Shown in pieces: positions 44,714-52,572 of a stretch of DNA of 64,000 bases. Below the pieces are notes generated by a model that searched no databases, was not told the DNA's origin, and was given only the letters and a program-made list of their open reading frames with translations. The position numbers were made by a program, and so were the translations under genes. This DNA is from Catenulispora yoronensis (lineage in GTDB: Bacteria; Actinomycetota; Actinomycetes; Streptomycetales; Catenulisporaceae). The stretch is taken from assembly GCF_039531695.1 (NCBI RefSeq), contig NZ_BAAAQN010000025.1:62001-126000 (forward strand), in the 5' to 3' direction. Positions within the stretch are counted from its first letter, which is position 1. Every line of letters begins with the position of its first letter.

Positions 44714-46324
44714 GTGTCGCAGGTGGAGGCTGGCGAGCTGCTTGGTGAGAAGTACCGCCTGATGGCCCGGCTGGGACGTGGCGGAATGGGGGAGGTCTGG
44801 GCAGCGTATGACGAGCAGCTGCGCCGGGACATCGCGGTGAAGATCGTCCTCGCGGAGCTTGGCGGGGACCCGAGGCTCAGAGCTTCGTTGCAGCAGGAGG
44901 CCAGGACTGTCGCCGCGCTCCAGCACGCAAACATCACGGTGGTCCACGACGTCGGGGAGAAGGACGGCCATCCCTACTTCGTCATGGAGCACCTGGACGG
45001 ACGCACCTTCGGTCAGCTCCTCGAGGAACACCCCCAAGGGCTGCCCGTCGAGCGGGCGGTGGGCCTGATGCTCACCGTCGCCGACGCCCTGGGCTACGCC
45101 CATCGCAGGGGCGTGGTTCACCGGGACATCAAACCCGCGAACCTGATGTTTTTGGCCGGCGGCTCGGTGAAGATCCTGGATTTCGGGATCGCCAGCTATG
45201 CCGAGGCGACCGCACACTTTAGCTCGACCGGCGTGGTCATGGGCTCTCCTCCGTTCATGCCTCCGGAGGTGTGGCTGGGCCAGAAAGCCACTCCCGCGGC
45301 CGACATGTACGCCTTCGGAGCAACCCTGTATGCGCTCCTGACGGGTGACTACCCGTTCCCGGGCCCGACCGCTGCTGCATGGATGCGCCAGCACCTGGAC
45401 GTGGAACCCCCGCGCTGGGAAGGGGCCGCCGACCACGTTGGCGACCTGATACATCGGCTCCTCGCAAAGGACCCCGACGAACGGCCGTCGGCCGCGCACA
45501 GCCAACAGATCCTGGAGCAGGTCCAGGGGCGACTTGGAAAACGGGAAGCTCCGCTAAGCGTCGAAACGCCGACCGTTGCCGACACCAAAGTCGCCGTACT
45601 GCACGGCATCGCGATCGCAGCCACCGCGCCGACCGCACTCGACCGGCAAGAGCTCGACCGCCAAGAGACGGTGTTCTCCGGTCCCGCCCGCAGAATCGAA
45701 CCACTCCCACTGTTCGGCGGCATCGTCGCAATCGTCGTGAGTTCGCCTATGGCCTTCCTTCCGCTTGCTGGATACGGCACCGGCGGTATCGTTGCCCGTC
45801 TCTTCGTCACCGGCATTGGCCTGTTTGGGGTGGTCATGGGCATCGGGGGGCTTTTCGCTGGCGTCATGACGAGGACCGTGAGATTCCTGGGCGTGGCAAC
45901 GGACGGGATCATGATCTCCGGTCGGGAGCGAGGCGCACGGGCACAGGTCCAGATCCCATGGGCGGACATCGCTCGCATCTCGATCGTCGACGGTCGGCTT
46001 GTCCGCGGTGTCATGGCTGAGAACAAGGGGCGGTCCGTCTCAAGGTCCGTGCTCATACAGAGCACCCGAGGAGCCTGGAAGAAGTCCGAGATCGTGCAGG
46101 AGGGATCCGACCAACTGGCGAGCGACATCACCCCCAAGGCCGTCGAAAAGGTCTCCCATCGCGGGCTTGTCGAGGTGACGGGCTGTTACGTGATCGCCCC
46201 CGCTGATGCATCGGGCGTCACTGAGCCGGCGTTGCGCGCCGCACTGCGAACCCTCGGCGTCGAACAACTCTTGTGCGATAGCGAGACCTTCTGGGAGACG
46301 GCGCCAAGAACGAGGTCGCACTGA
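44714..46324 (+). CDS. Membrane Ser/Thr protein kinase (PknB type, no PASTA)
   Basis: 536 aa from GTG 44714, the last start before the kinase domain with a purine-rich upstream region (GGGGAGG); upstream starts cannot be excluded. The kinase domain covers ~residues 8-265: GRGGMGEVWAAYD, AVKIV, catalytic loop VHRDIKPANLMF, DFGIA and the PPEVW of the activation segment. After a linker two or three hydrophobic segments (~325-390: GGIVAIVVSSPMAFLPLAGY; ARLFVTGIGLFGVVMGIGGL) are followed by a PH-like beta region (GIMISGRERGARAQVQIPWA) and a short helical end. This tail differs from the usual PASTA sensor. No substrate gene is evident next to it. Confidence 0.9.
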   Translation: MSQVEAGELLGEKYRLMARLGRGGMGEVWAAYDEQLRRDIAVKIVLAELGGDPRLRASLQQEARTVAALQHANITVVHDVGEKDGHPYFVMEHLDGRTFGQLLEEHPQGLPVERAVGLMLTVADALGYAHRRGVVHRDIKPANLMFLAGGSVKILDFGIASYAEATAHFSSTGVVMGSPPFMPPEVWLGQKATPAADMYAFGATLYALLTGDYPFPGPTAAAWMRQHLDVEPPRWEGAADHVGDLIHRLLAKDPDERPSAAHSQQILEQVQGRLGKREAPLSVETPTVADTKVAVLHGIAIAATAPTALDRQELDRQETVFSGPARRIEPLPLFGGIVAIVVSSPMAFLPLAGYGTGGIVARLFVTGIGLFGVVMGIGGLFAGVMTRTVRFLGVATDGIMISGRERGARAQVQIPWADIARISIVDGRLVRGVMAENKGRSVSRSVLIQSTRGAWKKSEIVQEGSDQLASDITPKAVEKVSHRGLVEVTGCYVIAPADASGVTEPALRAALRTLGVEQLLCDSETFWETAPRTRSH

Positions 46325-46616
46325 CCCCACCGAGATGTCGCCAAGATGATTTGCGCGTCAGCAACCGCGCCCACTCCTCGTCCGTCAGATCACCACGCCC
46401 ATGACCAGAACGGAGCGGGCCTGGTGGATGCGTTGTTGTTCTTGGCGCAGGTACCGGGTGTAGTAGATGATGCCGGTGGCGATCGGCCCAGCCGCGTGCC
46501 AGGGCGGTGTCGTAGCGCAGGTACGGAGTGCTTGTTTTCCAGATAACCGCAGAGCTCGTCGTGATACAGCCTGGTCGCACAGGTTTCGTCGGCACCCTCA
46601 GGTCTGTTTGCCGGCG
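46325..46616. other. Gene-poor stretch with a possible transposase scrap
   Basis: About 290 bp after the kinase. On the minus strand 46394-46359 reads GDLTDEEWARLL, the typical N-terminus of IS4/IS5-type transposases, and the neighbouring minus frame (YYTRYLRQEQQRIHQA ... VLVMG and stop) looks like the tail of a lost gene. No intact gene. Confidence 0.35.
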
Positions 46617-47453
46617 TTACGAGACCGACCTGAGGCGGCCTTGGGGCCGCCGACGAAGTCGGTCGACCGCCTCGGCCGTCTGCTCGTCCGCGGGGTGGAA
46701 GACGACGAGTTGCTGGGAGTCGGTGGGGAGCTCGAAGGTCTCGCGGAGCAGGCGGAGTTCGGGTCCGGTTGGGTGGCTGAGGCGCAGGGTTCCGCGGTGT
46801 GGCACGGTGTGGCGGTCCAGGCGGCGGGTGAATTCGGGGCCTGCGACGGGGGCGAGGGTGGCGGTGAGCCATTCGAGGTTCTCGGCCGAGGGGGCGAGCC
46901 ATAGGTCGAAGGACTGTTCGTCCGCGACGTCGTCCCAGTCGGCGAAGAACGCCCGGGCCCGGGGGTCGGTGAAGATGTAGCGGGTCAGGTTGGGAGCAGC
47001 GGCGTCGAGTAGTCCGGTTCCGTCGGTGATCGCCGCGTAGCCGCTGGTGCGGGCCAGGATGTCGCCCAGACGATTGGTCACGATGGCGATGTCCGGTTCA
47101 AGGAGCTGGAGCGTCTTCAGGACCAGGGGTCTGACCTGCCGGGGCGGGGGCGCGGGGCGGAAGTGCACGGCGCATTCGCCGCCGGTGATCTTCACGAGGT
47201 AGCGCAGGCGGTTGCGCTCGGGGACGTCGAGGCTGAGCGCGTCGGCGAGTGCGTTGACGACCGCCGTCGACGGGTTGCGGTCGCGGCCCTGCTCGATGCG
47301 GGTCAGGTACTCGACGCTGATGCCGGCCCGCGCGGCGAGGTCCTGGCGCCGCAGCCCGGGAGACCGGCGGCGGCCTTGTTCCGGCAGTCCCAGGGTCTCG
47401 GGCTGGATGCTGTCGCGCTTGGCGCGGATGAACTTCCCCAACGGCGTGCCCAT
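46617..47453 (-). CDS. XRE-type regulator with MmyB-like ligand domain
   Basis: 278 aa from ATG 47453. N-terminal helix-turn-helix (LGKFIRAKRDSI ... GLRRQDLAARAGISVEYLTR, IEQGRDRNPS) followed by the ~170-residue MmyB-type ligand-binding domain (LLEPDIAIVTNRLGDILART; RYIFTDPRARAFFADWDDVA; RHTVPHRGTLRLSHPTGPEL). Such regulators are common repressors of adjacent exporter or oxidoreductase genes. The MFS gene at 47570 is transcribed divergently from a shared 116-bp spacer and is the likely target. Confidence 0.9.
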   Translation of the reverse strand: MGTPLGKFIRAKRDSIQPETLGLPEQGRRRSPGLRRQDLAARAGISVEYLTRIEQGRDRNPSTAVVNALADALSLDVPERNRLRYLVKITGGECAVHFRPAPPPRQVRPLVLKTLQLLEPDIAIVTNRLGDILARTSGYAAITDGTGLLDAAAPNLTRYIFTDPRARAFFADWDDVADEQSFDLWLAPSAENLEWLTATLAPVAGPEFTRRLDRHTVPHRGTLRLSHPTGPELRLLRETFELPTDSQQLVVFHPADEQTAEAVDRLRRRPQGRLRSVS

Positions 47454-47569
47454 GCCGCGAGCGTATGGCGTTTCGGTGCTGAGGGGGCAGTGCCGAGGGT
47501 GGCCCTGTGCGGGGCCACCCTCGAACCCGGCCTGGCTGCCCGCCACGCTGTGACGTGATCGTGGCGGGT

Positions 47570-48781
47570 ATGGAGAAGTCATCGAATAAGGGGTCGGACA
47601 AGGGGCCGGAGAAGGGCGCGAGGCGGCGTTCCGGGCAGGCCTTGCTGGTGTGGGGTCTGCTGGTGGTGGCGGCGAACCTCCGGGCGAGCCTGACCGGCGT
47701 CGGGCCGCTGCTGGACCGGGTGCAGGACGACCTGGGGCTGGCCCCGGCCGTGGCCGGTTTGCTGAACACGTTGCCGTTGCTGGCGTTCGCGACGGTGTCT
47801 CCACTGGTCCCGCGGCTGGCTGCCCGGTGGGGACCGGAGCGGCTCCTGGGCGGTGCGCTTGTCGTGCTGACGCTGGGAATCGCGGTCCGGTGGGTGCCTG
47901 CGACGGCCGGCCTGTTCGCGGGAACGGTGCTGATCGGGGCCGGGATCGCGGTGGGCAACGTGATCCTGCCGAGCCTGATCAAGCGTGACTTCCCCGCCAA
48001 GGTCGGCCTGCTGACCAGTGCGTACGCCACGGTGATGGGGGGTGTCGCCGCGGTGGCCTCCGGAGTGGCGGTGCCCATCAGCCAGGCCGCCCCCGGCGGC
48101 TGGCACACCGCGCTGGGCTGCTGGATCGTGTTCGCGCTCGTGGCCGTCGTGCTGTGGCTCCCGCAGACGCACGCTTCGCGGCCGGTCCCGGGCGCGGTCC
48201 GCAGGCACCGGCTGCCGTGGGGATCGGCGCTGGCGTGGGCGGTCACGGCGTTCATGGGACTGCAGTCGCTGGGCTTCTACGTCGTCGTGACGTGGTTGCC
48301 CCAGATCCTCCAGGACGAAGGGATGAGCGCGGCCGGGGCGGGATGGACGCTGTTCCTGTTCCAGGCGGTCGCGGTGCTGACCAGTCTGGCGGTGCCCGCG
48401 GTGTTGCGGCGGGCCCGTGATCAGCGTGCGGTGGCGACGGCGAGCTCCGTGGTCCTGCTTGTCGGCTACCTCGGGCTCTTGGCGGCGCCGGGATGGGCAC
48501 CGCTGTGGAGTGTCGTCCTCGGGCTGGGCGGCGGAGCGAGCCTGGTGCTCGCACTGGCCTTCCTCAGCCTGCGCGCCCAGGACGCGATCGGCGCGGGTGC
48601 GCTGTCGGCGATGGCCCAGTCGATCGGCTACCTGGTGGCCGCCGTGGGGCCGGTGGTCTTCGGGTTGCTGCACACCGTCAGTTCCGGGTGGCACGCACCG
48701 GTCGTCCTGCTCTGCGTCGCCGCAGCCGGCCAGGCGATGGTCGCGATGGTGGCGGGCCGGGGCACGGTGAGGCCTGCCTAG
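47570..48781 (+). CDS. MFS transporter (CynX/NimT type)
   Basis: 403 aa from ATG 47570. Twelve hydrophobic segments start with LLVWGLLVVAANLRASLTGV, whose N-L-R-x-S-L-T-G motif is typical of the CynX/NimT (cyanate/nitroimidazole) branch; other family-like stretches are SLIKRDFPAKVGLLTSAYAT and FMGLQSLGFYVVVTWLPQIL. It probably exports a small anion or drug. Divergent from the MmyB-type regulator. Confidence 0.9.
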   Translation: MEKSSNKGSDKGPEKGARRRSGQALLVWGLLVVAANLRASLTGVGPLLDRVQDDLGLAPAVAGLLNTLPLLAFATVSPLVPRLAARWGPERLLGGALVVLTLGIAVRWVPATAGLFAGTVLIGAGIAVGNVILPSLIKRDFPAKVGLLTSAYATVMGGVAAVASGVAVPISQAAPGGWHTALGCWIVFALVAVVLWLPQTHASRPVPGAVRRHRLPWGSALAWAVTAFMGLQSLGFYVVVTWLPQILQDEGMSAAGAGWTLFLFQAVAVLTSLAVPAVLRRARDQRAVATASSVVLLVGYLGLLAAPGWAPLWSVVLGLGGGASLVLALAFLSLRAQDAIGAGALSAMAQSIGYLVAAVGPVVFGLLHTVSSGWHAPVVLLCVAAAGQAMVAMVAGRGTVRPA

Positions 48782-48805
48782 GTCACCACTCGGGTCCGAC
48801 TTCAG

Positions 48806-48837
48806 ATACAGTCTTGTATTGGAATACAGTTTTGTAT
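48806..48837. promoter_or_regulatory. Tandem palindromic operators upstream of the TetR gene
   Basis: Two copies of ATACAGTYTTGTAT (48806-48819 and 48824-48837), each with perfect 5-bp ATACA/TGTAT arms, are spaced by 4 bp. They lie just before the ribosome binding site (AGGAGG, 48848-48853) of the TetR gene and probably overlap its promoter, so autoregulation is likely. Confidence 0.8.
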
Positions 48838-48861
48838 CTCAGTTGGCAGGAGGCGATCCCC

Positions 48862-49494
48862 GTCACCAAGCGGCTCACCCGGCAGCAGAGCCGGGAACTC
48901 ACCCGTGAACAGTTGCTCCAGGCGGCGGCCGAACTGTTCGCCGAGAGCGGGGTGAACGGCACCTCGGTCGAGCAGATCGTCGAGCGCGCCGGGTACACCC
49001 GCGGCGCGTTCTACGGCAACTTCGATGGCAAACGCGAGATCGTGCTCGCGTTGCTGGAGCAGCGCACTCAGCGCGAGCTGGAGGAGATGCAGGCGCTCAG
49101 TCAGGAGGCAGAGTCCTTCGACGGTCTGCTGGAACACCTGCGGACCTGGCACCGCGAGCGGGACGAGACGCTCGCCGGCTGGCTGGCTCTACGTACTGAG
49201 CTCTGGCTCTACGGCATGCGGGACCCGGAGTTGCTGCCGGTGCTGGCCGACCGGGAGCGGCGTTCGCGGGCCGCGCTCGCCCAGGCGCTGGAGCAGGGCT
49301 TCGCCGCCCGCTCGGTGACGCCTCCGGCCCCGGTGGAGTTCCTGGCCCTCATCATGCATTCGCTGGGCGACGGCCTGTCCATCCAGCGGGTGCTTTCCCC
49401 TGAGGACAGCGACGCGGACGTCGTTGTGGACGCCGTCGAGCTGCTGATGCGCTCTTGGAGCGCCCTCGCCCGCCAAGCGCCGGACACGAACTAG
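48862..49494 (+). CDS. TetR-family repressor with apparent GTC start
   Basis: 210 aa if translation starts at 48862. The AGGAGG at 48848-48853 points to this position, where homologs normally begin M-T-K/R..., yet the codon is GTC (Val), not GTG. In-frame alternatives are TTG 48832, which lies inside the operator, or ATC 48856, too close to the ribosome binding site. The N-terminal TetR domain is typical (TREQLLQAAAELFAESGVNG, TSVEQIVERAGYTRGAFYGN, FDGKREIVLALLEQ), and the rest is an all-helical ligand domain. It precedes a DHA2 exporter by 28 bp and likely represses it together with itself. Confidence 0.85.
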   Translation, partial: VTKRLTRQQSRELTREQLLQAAAELFAESGVNGTSVEQIVERAGYTRGAFYGNFDGKREIVLALLEQRTQRELEEMQALSQEAESFDGLLEHLRTWHRERDETLAGWLALRTELWLYGMRDPELLPVLADRERRSRAALAQALEQGFAARSVTPPAPVEFLALIMHSLGDGLSIQRVLSPEDSDADVVVDAVELLMRSWSALARQAPDTN

Positions 49495-49522
49495 TTCGAA
49501 CTTCGAACACGGAGAAGAAGCC

Positions 49523-51325
49523 TTGACCAGCGAAACGAGGCAGGGGCAGCGGCCGGCTGTCGGACTGTCCTCCCCCTCGACCGCTTCCCCCGTCCCCACG
49601 CCCGTCCCCGTCCCCGCCCCCGCGCCGGTGCCGGCGCCGGCGCCCGCACCGGCACCCACGCCCGCGCCCGCGCCCGCGCCGGATCCCAAGCGGTGGCTCG
49701 CTTTGACCGTCCTGCTGGTCGCCACCTTCATGGACCTGCTGGACGTCAACATCGTCACAGTGGCGATCCCGGCCGTCCAGCACGACCTCGGTGCCTCGGC
49801 GGTCACCATCCAGGCGGTGACCGCCGGCTACACGCTGTCCTTCGCGGTCGTCCTGATCACCGGCGGCCGGCTCGGCGACATTTTCGGCCGCAAGCGGATG
49901 TTCATGGCGGGGGTGACCGGCTTCGTCGTGGCCTCCGCGCTGTGCGCCGCGGCACAGAGCTCTGAGATGCTGGTGGCCGCCCGCATCCTGCAGGGTGTGG
50001 CCGCCGCGGTGATGGTGCCCCAGGTCCTGGCGGTCATCCACGTCACGTTCGACCCCCGCGAGATCGGCCGCGTGGTCAGCCTCTACGCCGGCATGATCGG
50101 CCTGGCCGTCGTCGCCGCCCCCATTCTCGGCGGCGTGCTGGTCGACGCGGACCCGCTGGGTCTGGGCTGGCGGAGCGTGTTCGTGGTCAACCTGCCGGTC
50201 GGGGCGGCGGCCCTGATCGGCGCCCGGAAGTGGATGCGGGAGTCGAAGTCCCCGCACACGACCCGGCTGGACCTGATCGGCGTGCTGCTCGCGATCGTCG
50301 GGCTGCTCTTGCTCATGTTTCCGCTCATGCTCGGGCGCGAGCTGGATTGGCCCGCCTGGAGCATCGCCAGTCTGGTCGGTGCCGGCTCCGTCATGGTGGG
50401 CTTCGTGTTCTACGAGCGGTTCAAGACCCGTCGGGACGGCTCGTCGCTGGTGATCCTCTCCCTGTTCCAGGTCCGCGCGTTCAGCATCGGCGTCTTCGCG
50501 CAACTCCTCTTCAGCGCGGTTCCGGCGGGGTTCTTCCTCAGCTGGACGCTGTATCTGCAAGGCGGCCTGGGCTGGTCGGCGCTGCACACCGGCTTGACGG
50601 CGATCCCGTTCTCGCTGGGGGTGCCGATCGTCGGCACCATCGCCGTCCGCACGATCTTCCCGAGGTTCGGACGGTACTCCTTGGTGGCGGGCGCCCTCAT
50701 GATGATCCTCGGCATCGCGTCCTACGCGTGGGTCGCGGAGCACGCCGGCGACGGCGTCACCTCCTGGCACGTCGCCCCGTCGATGTTGTTGCTCGGCTCC
50801 GGCATGGGCCTGCTCATGGCCCCGCTGACCGGTCTGATCCTGCGCGAGGTCGAGCCGCAGGAGGCCGGTGCCGCGTCCGGCGTCATCAACACGGTCGGCC
50901 AACTCGGCGCGGCCCTCGGCGTGGCGATCATCGGCGGCGTCTTCTTCTCGGCGTTGGCGGGCAACGCGGGTCAGCAGGCTGACAAGGTCATCGCCACTGT
51001 CCGCGCGGTCGCACCGGCCCAAGCAGCGACGCTGCGAACCTGCGCGACCGATCAACTCGGCCAAGCCGACTTGACCAAGGTTCCCGCCAGCTGCGCCACG
51101 TTGCTCGCCAGTATTCAGGACCCGAGCCAGAACGCTGGTGCCGGCCGACAGGTGATCAACAGCACGCTCAGCGAGATCCGCTCGAAGACCTTCATCGCGG
51201 CTTATAGCAAGGCTCTGTATTGGGCGGCCGGAGGCCTGGTTCTCATCGCGGGTCTGCTGTTCCTCCTGCCGCACCATGCCCACCGGCTGGGGCCGACTGC
51301 ATCGACACCTGGAGAAGCACCGTGA
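49523..51325 (+). CDS. DHA2-family (14-TM) MFS drug exporter
   Basis: 600 aa from TTG 49523 (GGAGAAGAAG upstream). Residues ~20-55 are a Pro/Ala/Val repeat (PVPVPAPAPVPAPAPAPAP), an unusual soluble leader. About 14 hydrophobic segments follow, with the MFS motifs DLLDVNIVTVAIPAVQHDLG, GGRLGDIFGRKRMFMAG and GLAVVAAPILGGVLVD. Family members are EmrB/QacA-type drug/proton antiporters. A large loop before the last segment contains Cys residues (RTCATDQLGQADLTKVPASC). TetR-controlled; coupled to the next gene by GTGA. Confidence 0.93.
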   Translation: MTSETRQGQRPAVGLSSPSTASPVPTPVPVPAPAPVPAPAPAPAPTPAPAPAPDPKRWLALTVLLVATFMDLLDVNIVTVAIPAVQHDLGASAVTIQAVTAGYTLSFAVVLITGGRLGDIFGRKRMFMAGVTGFVVASALCAAAQSSEMLVAARILQGVAAAVMVPQVLAVIHVTFDPREIGRVVSLYAGMIGLAVVAAPILGGVLVDADPLGLGWRSVFVVNLPVGAAALIGARKWMRESKSPHTTRLDLIGVLLAIVGLLLLMFPLMLGRELDWPAWSIASLVGAGSVMVGFVFYERFKTRRDGSSLVILSLFQVRAFSIGVFAQLLFSAVPAGFFLSWTLYLQGGLGWSALHTGLTAIPFSLGVPIVGTIAVRTIFPRFGRYSLVAGALMMILGIASYAWVAEHAGDGVTSWHVAPSMLLLGSGMGLLMAPLTGLILREVEPQEAGAASGVINTVGQLGAALGVAIIGGVFFSALAGNAGQQADKVIATVRAVAPAQAATLRTCATDQLGQADLTKVPASCATLLASIQDPSQNAGAGRQVINSTLSEIRSKTFIAAYSKALYWAAGGLVLIAGLLFLLPHHAHRLGPTASTPGEAP

Positions 51326-51663
51326 GTCCCAAGACCTACCAGGTCATCACACACGGCAAGTTCGACGTCCTTACCGACGAGCAGCGTGCCGCCCTGATCG
51401 CGCAGGCGGACGACCACGACTTGTACAAAGCCCGCTTCACCGAGGAGGGCACCGTCACCTATGAGCCGGCGCTGCTCACCTTCACGTTCCGTTGCCTCGT
51501 GCCCGCGACCGAGGAGACCGGCGAGGCCGACGTGGCCGACGTGCTGAGCAAGGCCGAGCATCTCGCCGCGGCGGCCATCGCCGAGCTCGGGGGCACGTGC
51601 GGTGATCTGCGGTCCGCCGCCACCGACCTGTCCGGTATCAAGATCAAGCGCAAGGGCCGCTGA
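51322..51663 (+). CDS. DUF6204-type protein
   Basis: 113 aa from GTG 51322, overlapping the exporter stop (GTGA). The sequence follows the small actinobacterial DUF6204 pattern: YQVITHGKFDVLTDEQRAAL, LYKARFTEEGTVTYEPALLT, FTFRCLVPATEE and a Lys/Arg-rich end. Soluble, function unknown; often near regulators or transporters. Confidence 0.75.
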   Translation: MSPKTYQVITHGKFDVLTDEQRAALIAQADDHDLYKARFTEEGTVTYEPALLTFTFRCLVPATEETGEADVADVLSKAEHLAAAAIAELGGTCGDLRSAATDLSGIKIKRKGR

Positions 51664-51693
51664 ACCCGGCCCGGGGAAAGGACTTCGTCTCTC

Positions 51694-52245
51694 ATGACTC
51701 CGGAACAACTCGCCGTCGAACTCGCCGATCCGGTGCTCCGCCGGGTGTTCGCGGCGGTCGCTCTGGGGGCGTCGACCTCTCCGGAGATCCTCGCCGCCTC
51801 CGGACTGGGCGCGCCGCAAGCCGCTCCGGCCATCGGGCGGCTCGTCCGCGCGGGCCTGTTCGTCCAGGGCCGCGGCTCAGTGGCTCTGGACGACGCCGTC
51901 CTCGCCGTGGCCGGCGAGAGGGCGGCCCGACGGCTGGCGGACGAGGCGGCGGCCGACCAGCCCGACCCACTGCTGCGTGGTTTCCTCCGTGGCAGGGTCC
52001 TTGTGAACCTGCCGGAGCAGGACGACTCCGCCTATCGCATAGTGCTCGGACGCATTGCCGCCAGTGCGTTCACGGCTGACGAAGAGTTTGGCGAGTTTTT
52101 CGAGTACGACGAGCGTACGGTGAACGACCGCCTGCGGCCCTGGTGCGAGGGCGGTGTTCTGGACGTCGCCTCGCTTCGGCGCGCGCTGGTCGACGCTGGG
52201 TTCTTGAGCCGTGATTCCGGTCGCTACCGGTCGCTGTTCAGCTGA
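51694..52245 (+). CDS. DUF2087-domain regulator-like protein
   Basis: 183 aa from ATG 51694 with GGAAAGGA upstream. The N-terminus is a winged-helix-like region (FAAVALGASTSPEILAASGL, AIGRLVRAGLFVQGRGSVAL). The C-terminal ~80 residues form a DUF2087 domain (VLGRIAASAFTADEEFGEFF, YDERTVNDRLRP, LRRALVDAGFLSRDSGRYRS). Such proteins are usually small transcription factors. Same strand and 30 bp after the DUF6204 gene. Confidence 0.8.
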   Translation: MTPEQLAVELADPVLRRVFAAVALGASTSPEILAASGLGAPQAAPAIGRLVRAGLFVQGRGSVALDDAVLAVAGERAARRLADEAAADQPDPLLRGFLRGRVLVNLPEQDDSAYRIVLGRIAASAFTADEEFGEFFEYDERTVNDRLRPWCEGGVLDVASLRRALVDAGFLSRDSGRYRSLFS

Positions 52246-52318
52246 CGCGAGGGGGGATGAGACTGATGGCCCGGCCGCCGAGATCCATGACAAGGTTCCG
52301 CGCGCACTGCGTCACTCA

Positions 52319-52369
52319 CACGGCGCGTTGCACGGTACGCGAGCGACAAGAACATCTGGCCAGGATCGC
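52319..52369 (+). repeat. 51-bp direct repeat, right copy
   Basis: Counterpart of 5971-6021 (49/51 identical, mismatches at 52344 and 52366). It lies in the ~170 bp gap between the DUF2087 gene and the second biosynthetic locus; nothing else was seen in that gap. Confidence 0.85.
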
Positions 52370-52413
52370 AGCTCGACAACCGCAGGCAGGCCACGCCCAG
52401 GTCACACGCCCGA

Positions 52414-52572
52414 TCACATCCCCTCGCACGGCGAGCGCTCCGGGTCCGGGTCGTATTCCGGCGGCGGCACGGTGAGCTCCAGGTCGGAGGTCACCAGGAA
52501 GCCCGAGCCGAACCACCGTCCGCCGGACGTGTCGACAGCGATCGTCTGCACCGCACGCAGATCCCTGATCAC
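52414..52572 (-). CDS. 52-aa protein coupled to the acyl-AMP ligase
   Basis: GTG 52572 overlaps the ligase stop (GTGA), and the peptide (IRDLRAVQTIAVDTSGGRWF, SGFLVTSDLELTVPPPEYDP, ERSPCEGM) has natural composition with alternating hydrophobic strands. I do not recognise it; it may be a small accessory protein or the shortened end of a larger gene. Confidence 0.45.
   Translation of the reverse strand: MIRDLRAVQTIAVDTSGGRWFGSGFLVTSDLELTVPPPEYDPDPERSPCEGM

Noticed and set aside
49352..51283. Minus-strand open frame of 643 codons
   Set aside because: Antisense to the DHA2 exporter; Asp/Arg/Gln/His-rich sequence typical of a shadow frame.
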